DNA from: Zerene cesonia
Taxonomy: Eukaryota > Arthropoda > Insecta > Lepidoptera > Pieridae
NCBI RefSeq assembly: GCF_012273895.1
Contig: NW_024045131.1
Location: 1,684,741-1,748,740 of the forward strand
DNA: 64,000 bases
Direction of reading: 5' to 3'
Shown here: piece after piece, positions 23,086 through 33,600 of the stretch
How positions within the stretch are numbered: position 1 is the first letter of the stretch
Layout of the letters: each line of letters begins with the position of its first letter
Notes under the pieces: model-generated
The model's database searches: none
The model's input: the letters and a program-made list of their open reading frames with translations, nothing else
What the model was told of the DNA's origin: nothing
Translations under genes and position numbers: made by a program

Positions 23086-23370
23086 AGTAGAGCACTCTTC
23101 GGGACGAATTAGGCCAACTTACACCGGGGAAATATCACACCCCCAGAAGACCAGCCTGAAATAGCATTCTGCTATGTTTCGTTCGGTGAGTGGGGGAGCC
23201 AGAGGCCCGTTTCGTTTTGATTATCTCTTTCCAGTTTAAAGTCGGCAATCTATTTGTAGAGGTGTAAGGTCTGCAATGGACCTTATGCCCCTCTAAATGT
23301 TCATGAGCGGTGGTCATAAGGCGTCCAACCAGCTCCATTGCCGACTGTGACATAAAAAAAAAAAAAATTC
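23086..23370 (+). repeat. Family E retroposon, fuller copy with poly(A)
   Basis: From 'gcactcttcgggacgaatta' through 'atcacacccccagaagacca', 'aagtcggcaatctatttgta' and 'tgttcatgagcggtggtcat' to 'ccgactgtgacata' and an A run of about 14. It lies between the convergent SEM1 and importin-alpha genes. Confidence 0.7.
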
Positions 23371-24131
23371 AAACTAAAACAAAACTTCAATTTTAACTTT
23401 CAAACTGAATTATTCATCTATACATAAAATAAGTTAAAAACTTCACCAATCCCACTGTATATAGATCTAGAAAAATTTATCATTCAGAAATAACAGCCTT
23501 CCGCAGCGAATGTTCAAAATTCATTTACTCTTTCACTATCTATTTCAAAATTTAATATCCATCACGAGGAACACTGATGTTTTTTTAAATGGAAGATTGA
23601 AGTAAGAGAAAAATGAAAAGACAAAATAAAGTAGAAAATATTTATTCATAAGTTGTTAACAAGAGACCAGCTCTAGCAGTATAACCCGCGCCAAGAATGA
23701 ATGTAACGCACGAGCAAGATAGCATTATTGAAATATCTAATGTGCGAGTGAGACAGCATGACCGTCGTTTTTTTTGGCACGGATTTACTGGTGTATATCA
23801 CACAATAGTAACTTATACACTAATTGCTTACACAACCATGAGTAGGAAATTGTAATTAAGAAATCAGTCTTTTTAAGTTTATTCAGACTTGCCAATATAC
23901 GACGTTTAGTTTTAAAAATCATATAGAATACAAGAAAATCAAAATAAAATTTCAATATTATACAATGTTTTTAATGATTTTTCATTTACCCTGCTAACTG
24001 AAGGCAATTTTTTTTATATATTTTTGTTAATATTGACATGATCAAATTGATCAAGTATTTATAGTTTAAGGCACATAACATAGTTTTAGTGAATAAATTG
24101 ATTTAGAGGAACATATAACTTATTTCTATAA
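23371..24131. other. 3' flank between SEM1 and importin-alpha
   Basis: AT-rich, without a coding exon. It probably contains the importin-alpha 3' UTR; a reverse-strand AATAAA is visible near 23640, but its use is unknown. Confidence 0.4.
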
Positions 24132-27100
24132 TTAAAAATTGATATTTTGATTCGTGCTAGTGACACCAAATTTGAACTCGTCGGTCGTCTGCTCCGGCTG
24201 GGCAGTCTGATCGTCTTGGTCTTCGAAATATGTGTCCAATATGTGAAGGGCTTTCTTGTAGATCTGGAAAATATTTTTTTTGCTAATGTTACTATCATAA
24301 ATAATTGTTTTTCATATAAATTAAACCGCTTACAAATTATCTGCACTAGATCAAATTAATGGCATCACATGGAAGGAATTAATGGCATTCAAAGAATATA
24401 AAATTATTAAATTTCAGTTGACCCAGTCGTCATTTCAGAGGTGGGGTGAAGAAACCCTGAAAACCTCTCCTCTTTTTTTAATGCGTTAAAAATCTTACCT
24501 GCTCATTTTCATGCTCTTGCAGCGCCTCTATTTTGTCCAACGCGCCGATTTCTTCCAATCGAATACATAAAGGTTCGACTTGGCCGAATTTCGCTGCAGC
24601 CTGCAAATAAATATTTTTAATGAATATGAGGATACTAGCTGCGCCCCGCGGTTTCACCCGCGTTAGTCCGTATCCCGTAGGAAGTTCGGGATAAAAAGTT
24701 GCCTATATGTTATTCCAGTTGTCCAGCTGTCTACGTACCAAATTTCATTGCAATCAGTTCAGTAGTTTTTGCGTGAAAGAGTAACAAACACACACACATC
24801 CTTACAAACTTTCGCATTTATAATATTAGCAGGAAGAATGATAATTATTTTACTATCCCATAAAATCAATACTTATAAAAAAATCAGTGTTCCACTATAA
24901 AATGTTGTTAGAATCATGTAAAACTAAGTTGATTATTAATCTCTTCAGTCCCTACTTAATGGACCTTTCTTTTAATTTGTTACGTAATTCGTCAACCCAA
25001 AAATATTCTACAGTGACCATATCAATATCTATTAATAACTAGCGGTCCGTCCTTGCTTCACTCGTGGTATGTTTTGCTCTCTATAAGAACCTTTTTGGTA
25101 CCTTAACAAAAATGTTCAAAAAAAGTTTACTAAATTGGTGGAGCCGTTTCGGAGTTTTACGGTTAACACATTTGGCAATTGATATTAAAACATTAAATTC
25201 TCAAAAGGGCCTCTGTGTGTTGGACCTTTGTTCCCACGTAAGCCTTAGAATAGAGCGGGTATTATCCTTCTGGTGGTACCCGAGTACTATGGGATGAGAT
25301 ACATATAATAATTAAATGATTTATTTCTCAATAAAAACATATTGTGGGATAGAAATATCTGCTGTACGACTAAGATTTATGAACACAAAAGATTTCGCAA
25401 CCGGATTCATTTTTATTTATATAGAATCTATATTATAGATCTTTTATGTTTCAAATAAATAGACTAGCTCGGCCGACGGCCTTGCCGCTTTATGCTCGAC
25501 TGGGCCGGGGCACCGCCGTGCCCTCAGATTCTAAATTCAAAAATTAAAAAAAAAAACTATAATTACCTGCATCAAGTTAGTGATACCCTCCAAAACTACT
25601 ATAATAGCTCTCTGGTCGGGCGACTCGAGCAGATTACAGTACGGTTCTAGGAACCCAGAGGCGACTAGGGCATCTAACTGCGGCGGACTACCGCCTAGGC
25701 AGAGGTTAGTTATCGCCCAGGCTGCTTCTTTCTGACATCTGTAATTGAAGTCACACTTTTATTAGCTTCTCCTGTTTGTCTGTATGTTACAGACTTTTTA
25801 GACTCGATTTGGAATACTTTAAACGGACAGATTTAATTCAAACTTTGTACACTTATCCAGGATTGGTTACGATACAATACTTTCATGATTAGGATCGCCA
25901 GGATTGAATAATAACTCTACATATACGCGGTATAAGAGTAAGTGAGGCAATTTAGTTAATTCTATCATTATAGTATGGTTTTATGCCTAGTGTATGGTTT
26001 TTTTACATTCTTAAGACACACTGAACAATATGTTATATAAATAAAAATAAATATTTTTGTTATTTGGTGGTTTGTTTTATAGTTAGTATATAGGCATCCT
26101 CTTGGTCTTAAGTAGCAGTACTATAGTTGGGACCGCTTACCACAGTGCAGTGGAGCATGTTAGAGTGTGAGTTGAGTTTAGAGTTAAGTTTGAGTTTTGT
26201 ATGAATTGTGATAAGTTTGGCATAAGTTTTGAGTTAAGTTAGAGATGGTGAGTAAAGTTGTGTTTAGGTTTGAGTGGGGTTAGTGTGTGAGTTGGAGCTA
26301 CTCACTTCACATCGTCCACGCCCAGCACGTGCACCAAGTGGGTTAGCATCCCCTTGTCCACAGCCAGCTGTATCTGCTCTGAAGTACCGGCCAGCACGTT
26401 GCTCACAGCCCAAGCGGCTTCCTTCACTAGGGATGGCTTGCCGCAGTGCAGAAGGGTGGTGAGGTAGTCTAGACAACCTTCCGCCAGGCATCTGTCCGTC
26501 TGTAATGAGATTTGTTATTATATATAGAACTTAGACCATGTGAAATTAGTATTTTAATCCATACTTATATTATAAAGCTGAAGAGCTTGTTCGTGTGTTT
26601 GTTTGAACGCACTAATCTTGGGAATTACTGGTCCGATTTGAAAAATTCTTTCAGTACTAGATAGACCATTCATTGAGCAAGGCTATCGGTTATATATGTA
26701 CCACGGGCGAAGCCAAGCGGACTGATAGTGTAACACTCATAATATATAATATAATATAATACATAATCATTACACAATAAATAAATTAACTGCTTTCGAG
26801 TTGTTAGAAATAGACCAATTTTAACGGGGCCACATAGGAGCAATAGCTTCTAAATAAAAAAGAATCATCAAAAATATACAGTTGAATGGTTCTCCTTTTT
26901 TTGAAGTCGGTTGCGTTCGGTTGATGGTTTGTGCATACTGATTTAAAATTATATGTAATGTACAAGTATGCATATTTTTGACACTAATAATACAAAACTT
27001 AAAAGTTTTTTGTTTGTTTGGTTGAACCCGCATCTTACTGGACCGATTTCAAAAATTCTTTCACCATTTGATAGATATTTAATCATTGAGGGCTATAGGC

Positions 27101-27623
27101 AATATTTTTACTTACAATTGAAACAATTTATTTAAATACAGCCTGGGTGTGTGGTAACATATACTATGTACTATATTTGTACTATGCTATTCCAATACAC
27201 AATTCCTTTTTATTACTAAAGTAAGACCCAGGTAATTATTTTAAAACTAGCGGTCCGCCCCGGAATCAACCGTGGTACGTTTTTACACTCCACAAGCAAC
27301 ATCTTTGTGCTTTATCTAAACATATAAAAAACACCCCGCTTGGTTGAGCCGTTCTCGAGTTTCTATGGTTAGTAACACATTTGGCGATTCATTTATATCT
27401 TAATTAATGTATAAATAACATGTCATATTGTATGACCGCGATCGACTCGCGAACTACTCAACCGATTTTAATCAAATTTGCACACCATGTGCAGGTCGAT
27501 ACGTAAAATTTTATTTATTTCATTTCAATTTTTATTATTTCAATTACGCTAAATGACTACTCAGGCGGAGCCGCGGCGTACCGCTAGTATGTATGTATGT
27601 ATGTATGTATGTATGTATGTATG

Positions 27624-27657
<34 letters not shown>

Positions 27658-30600
27658 TTTCACACAAATCCACTACAACGCTTTTAATCCACCCACCTGC
27701 TGGTCTGATCCAGTAAGCATATTCCCAACAGCTCTTAACGCTGGTGTCCTAACTGCTGGTGATTTATGCTGGAGCAACTTGATCAAACGGTTAAGCAGGT
27801 AGGGGGTCGTTTGGACCACCTCGATACGCTCGTTCGGCCCGTCCGTCAAGTACGATAGTGCCCAACATGTGTCAGCTGGAAAATATGTGAAAATTTACAT
27901 TAAAATTTGGTAATTCTGTTGTTAAATCATATAGAAATCAATAAGTTATTATTTGGAATAAGAAAGTATTGGTAAGGGGTCGTTTGGACCACCTCTATTC
28001 GCTCATTGGGCCTGTCTATCAAGTAAGATGTGTCTACCAAGAAATAGTGGATTTACATTAAAATCGTATATAGAGTTCAATGGTGATTTTAAATTAAGAT
28101 ATAGGTAGGGGGTCATCTGGATCACCTCTATGCGCTCATTGAGCCGATCCATCAAGTACCATATCGCACAATATACGCTTGAATAAAATGTACAATGATA
28201 TTACTGTATTACCGAAGTTTATACGGTAGTGGGTCAACTGGACCACCTATATGCGCTCATTGGGCTGGTCCATCAAGATGCATAGCATAGCGCCCAAAAT
28301 ACGTTTAAATAGTTAACAATGATATTACTCGGTAACCTAGTCGAAGTTTACGAAGACAGGGGATCTTAGCGCACAGCTTATGGCAGTTGATAAATGTTCC
28401 TTTTCATTTAATTAAACAATAAGTTTGTTTAACATTACTACTATATATAACTTAAGGACAGGCATAACTAATTTAGTAATATAGACTCACCTAAAACTTC
28501 CTGGTCTGAAATATCTAATAAATCAGCAATGTACGGCAATGCAGGGGAGACGAGTTCAAATCTCACGAGGGGGTTTTTGTTTCTGTAAATGTAAGGAAAT
28601 AATTTCAAATTTTGCTGCACATTTTCCGATGGGATTGCGATGGAATAGCATCATCCGATACTAAATCGATATATAATCGATAAGTTCGAACTCAATTTAC
28701 TAGCTGTCACCCGCAGCTTCGGTCGCGTGGTTAAGATTAATTTTAATGTTATAAAGCCCTTCCTCCCTTTCTGGATGGAAATTATCACAATCTTTCTTAG
28801 ATGTGCTAAGAAAGATTGTGATAATTTTTCATTACTACATTGCCCACATTATAGTAGCTATCTGCGTTCCAAATTTCAGCCCGAATGGTTCAGTAGTTTG
28901 GGTTGTGCTTTGATAGATTTTATCTGCATATTGAGTATGTCTGAGAATAGGCCATCATCTATTTTTCATACCCCTAAATGATAAGAGTAAGACAGAGCAG
29001 CATTAGCCGGGTCATCTAGTTATGTATATAGATACTCACCTACAAAAATTGCTAAACGTCCATGCGGCCGTTTTCAACTGGCTAGCTGGTGTGGTTGGCG
29101 TCAAATGGGGCAATAGTGCAGGCAGCGCCCCATGGGACAGCACAACGTCTCGGGGCTGCGCCCCATCCCCCGCTATGTTGCCAAGGGCCCAAGCACTTTG
29201 TTCCCCCACAACCCCCCCTTGAGCTAGTAGCGTTACGAGCTTGGGTACTGCCCCCCCCTAAAATAAATTGTTAAGAATTTATAATTGTAGTATAAAACAT
29301 AAATTGATTTGTTTTCTTTTAGCAAATTATACCTCCCCCCACTCCTTCTTTCTCTTAACGAACAGTCCCGTTTCATTTTCCTCACCCTTCCCAGACCATT
29401 TCTTCTTTCCAGTCGCCAATCCTTTCCTTATCCCTTACCCCTCAAAAGCGAGCAGCGCATTGTTCATGGGCGGTGGTGATCGCTTACCATCAAGCGAGCC
29501 ATGATCTCAGCTGCCCGCTATGACAAAAAAAATGATTCTCTTCAATTAATAACAAATTCTTATAATAAAACCAACTTACGTTTATTACAGCCAACGTATG
29601 TTCATGGGTGCCCGATGCAATGTTAGTAATAGCCCATGCAGCTTCAAATTGTAGGTCTTGGCTGAAATTAAACACTACAATTAGCATTCCTAGATTTTTA
29701 ATATTGTTTGACAGGGGGGTTCGCTATGATATAGGTTCGTACCAACCACAGTTAAATATACAATGAAAGTTAGTACACCAATATAAATATGGATTGTCCA
29801 CTAATACTACGTCTAGTACTACTACTAGTCTACATCGCTGGAGGTATATATCTAAATTGTTAAATGGGGCTAAATTATATGTCATCAAACACAAAAAAGA
29901 ATCAATTCGATCAGTTGAAAACCCACAAGTTACTGTTTAACAAATCATAAAAAATAAAAACAAATCCGTCGGTGGAGCAAGTTTATTGATAAAAGAGTTC
30001 AGCAAAGTGAGAGATAGAGGGGCTCTAGGTGAAAGAGATTGGCAAAAGTTTGTCTAAGCTCCTTTTAGCGTTTGTCCTTTTTAACACGCTTTTATTAACT
30101 TCACCTGTATGTTTGTTTGTTTGTTTGTTTGTATGTTTGTTTGTTTGTTTGTAACTGACTTCTTTGGGCGCGATTTTGACCCACTTTAAACGGCCAGATT
30201 TCGTTCAAACTTTGTAGATTTATTGAGGACCGATGACAATACACTAATTTGATAAAATTATTCCAGTTTTCAATTTGCAAAATATGATTTTTGTTAAAGC
30301 GTGTTTTATAGTTTTTTTAAACTATTATATTTTATTTTAAAATTAAGAACCTTTTTTGCCTCTGCCGAAATTCTTTTAAAATTAATAAAATTTAAATGAG
30401 ACTTGTGACTTGAGTATAACTTTTCAGACTCAACACTTTTACGGATTATTGCAGAGCAATCTGAAGCCCACTAAAGAGTAGAGGGTTTATAATTTTGGCA
30501 GGTTTTAATGGGAATATGCTGTTCAGCAGAAGAGATAAAGGAGTCAACTAGTTGCGAGTAGGTATCCAATGGATTCTCCATGTCATTTAAAAAAGAAGTT

Positions 30601-33600
30601 ATTAATTTTAGATACTAAAGACTGTGAGAAGTCACTCCAGTTAACTTTGGATAATCTATATTGTAGTAAAGGAGTATTTTGAAATGGGAGAATCTTTATT
30701 AAATGACAAAAGAATAATGATCGCTGCCATGTGAGTCCGGGTGGACAGACCATGAGCATAGTAAGGAGAGAGAAGGAGAGCAAAGGGAAAGGTCAACAGC
30801 ACTATTTGGGTTCTGAGAAGGATTACCACGGTGAGGAGAGCCATTATTACAAAGATTTAAATCATCAAATAATTCTAGCAAGGAGAGAGAAAAATGATCA
30901 GTTTTATGAGAGCCCCAGCTAGAATAGTGAGCGTTAAAATCACCTAAAATAAGAACAGGAGTTGCAAAGAGGAAAAAATGTAATAAAGGCCAGGGATTAA
31001 GAAAGAAGTGGAGTTTGAAATGTACAAAGATACGACAGTTAAATCTATAATTTTTGCTGCTACAGCGTTAATATTTTCATGGTGAGGAGGGATAACAATA
31101 CAAGTAAAAGGGACATTTCTTTTGACTAGAAGCGCAGATCCAGCGTATCCATCGCTTCTGTCGTCGCGTAAACAGTTATAAGAAGGAATATAAAAACGAG
31201 ACTCTGGAATAAACCAGGTCTTAGAGATAGAAATAACTATGGGTTTAAAATTGTTTATTAAGTTAGTTAATTCAAGCTTCTTTGGCTGCAAGCTCCTGGC
31301 ATTCCATTGGATTACATTCATTGGAGCCATTATTAACCTGAACAGTTTCAAAAATCTTAAATAACACAGATTGCAAGTTGGACGGTAATTCAATATCATT
31401 GTACATTCTCAAAATATCATATACAAAAGAGAGGCAATATACAACCAAATTTGAGTCATTATATAAGAAGGCATATCCATTATTTAAACAGACTGAGGAG
31501 TCTGAGTTAAGTCAGAGTGAGCGATTTTGTCGTATGATTTGCCTAATGAATTTGACGAGAACGGGGAGAGAGGAAGACAGTTTTTTATAGGAAATGGTAT
31601 TCGAGCCATTATTTGAGGGATATAAAGGCTGGGGAGCTGGGTTAACAGAATGTAAAGCATCTGCATAAGACTTTTTGGAAAGAGAAAACCTGAGGGAAGC
31701 TTCCTGATAGGAGATGCTTTCTTCCAATATGACTGTCTTAATATTGTTTTGACGCATTTGTTCTGGACATGCATTATATGATGCGAAATGAGGGCCCGAG
31801 CAGTTAATACAAAGAGCATCTAATTCTCTTACTTCACATTGATCACCAGGGTGATCTTTAGCACACTTAAAACATCGTGGGTTCGACCTACACTCGTTCT
31901 TAATATGACCAAATCTATAGCATTTTAAACATTGGATTGTGGGCAGTCTATACAGTTCAACAGTCAGTGATGATTTATAAAGAAAGACCCTCTCAGAAAG
32001 TTTCTGGCCTTGGAAAGTGAGGATTAGGGAATTGGTGGGGATCCATTCAGTGCTCTCTGATTTTTTTTGCTTTCTATTTAACCTGCGAGCTTTAAGGATA
32101 TACCCAAAGCCCGTAGGGATTTCCAAATTCGAAACAAATTCTTGCATACAGATGTCAGTTGGTACTGCTCTCACAATACCCATCCGCGAGTAGTTATATA
32201 AGGGGACGATTGCACTGAGATCATGCTGTGCTAACAATGGGCGACCAATAAATAGATTTGTATCTTCACCGCTTAAAAACTCAAATAAACTTTTGATGGC
32301 ACGGATGTAGGTTCCTGATGCAGGATCGTTTTCCACCTTACTACAATGAATGGGTGAGTCCGTAACTGAGATGGAAGCAGCATTGGGGTTGTCAATTATA
32401 GTAGATTTTTTAGTCTTTTTTCTGATCTCACTACAATCATCCAGGTCAAGATGGCATTTTATTCTTGAGCGGGATACATTGTCACATATATTTTCAGGAG
32501 GAGCAGGAGGGTCAGGTGGATCAGGAGGATTTCCTCCATGATTTAAGTTATAAGAATTTAACAAAAAAACCTTACCAATACCGTCATCAAAACACAAATA
32601 TCAGGTTTGATAGACGTAATGTAAAATACACTACAAAAAAGAAAGAAAATTTAAATAACAACTTTGCGCAGCACAAACACGTGTGTACACTTACACCTCA
32701 GCAAACCAACCTTTGTTTTTGTAATGTTGGTTGAAAAAATATAGTATGTCGAATTAAAGGCTTAAATCTTAAAGAAACCAACTTTTATTTACATATAGAC
32801 ACAATCATAGACATAAACATTATATAGTAAATGCAATTTGTAAGGATGTCTGGATGTGTGTTTGTTGTATCAAAATACATTCAGTATGTTTACAGATACT
32901 TGGCAGTGATGTAGCCTATATACCAGAATAACATAATTAAAAAAAAAAAATTCGGTGTATTCTTTTGTATTCTTAGAAGCTTAACAACTCACCAGTCATC
33001 CCTATCCAGAGATTCCACCAAGGGTCTGATGACACCAGCTTCAACCATGATGGAAATAGGTGGATTCTGTTCCTTTGAGAGCATTCTGCGGGCAGCTCGA
33101 GCTGATGTTGTCTTGATTGAGAGGTCTGATGACCTTAAACCTGAACAATTTAATGTAATATGTGAAGAAATATCATATAACAATTTCAGCAAGAAACTAA
33201 ACTACCTTCAAATTATCAGAACTAAATCAAATTTATGAGACCACACTTACCACCACAGAACTTTCAACTAGGTGAAAAAATGCTCCCTGAATTGGTTCAC
33301 CTAGTTGAAAGTTCTGAGGTAACAAGCCCAGGTGCGGGAGGTTTTTTTTCAGAAATCTCACAGGAATAAGAACTATGCTGAACTATTTAACATTTCCTTT
33401 GACTACATATAAAAGTTTCAACAAGCAGTTTCTTTGCAACAAACCTTGGACAATCTGCGCGGGAGTCATGAGCTTCTCTGTATCCTGGACCTCTTCATTG
33501 GCCTCTGGGGACATGGCCCTTCTCTTAAGAAGCTGTTCATCTCGGGCTTGCTTACGGAGATTGATACTTAACTCAGCACGTTTACGACGAAGATCCTATG

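Larger units (their letters stand above)
30410..32735 (-). mobile_element. Jockey-like non-LTR retrotransposon lacking reverse transcriptase
   Basis: On the minus strand a gag-like ORF1 (32597-31512) is followed by the endonuclease part of ORF2 (about 31340-30590, frame broken) and a linker-like stretch near 30540-30420 (VDSFISSAEQHIPIKTCQNY). No reverse transcriptase follows. Non-LTR elements usually lose their 5' end, so a missing 3' end suggests a later deletion or a rearranged insert. It sits in importin intron 3 in the same direction as the gene. The part up to 31776 is repeated at 37572-38660. Confidence 0.8.

Noticed and set aside
26264..26491. GC-rich open frames on both strands at 26.3-26.5 kb as separate genes
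   Set aside because: They are other-frame shadows of importin exon 8, whose own frame matches armadillo repeats.
30944..31399. A host gene encoding a 151-residue protein
   Set aside because: The residues match a Jockey-type endonuclease start, so it is retrotransposon ORF2.
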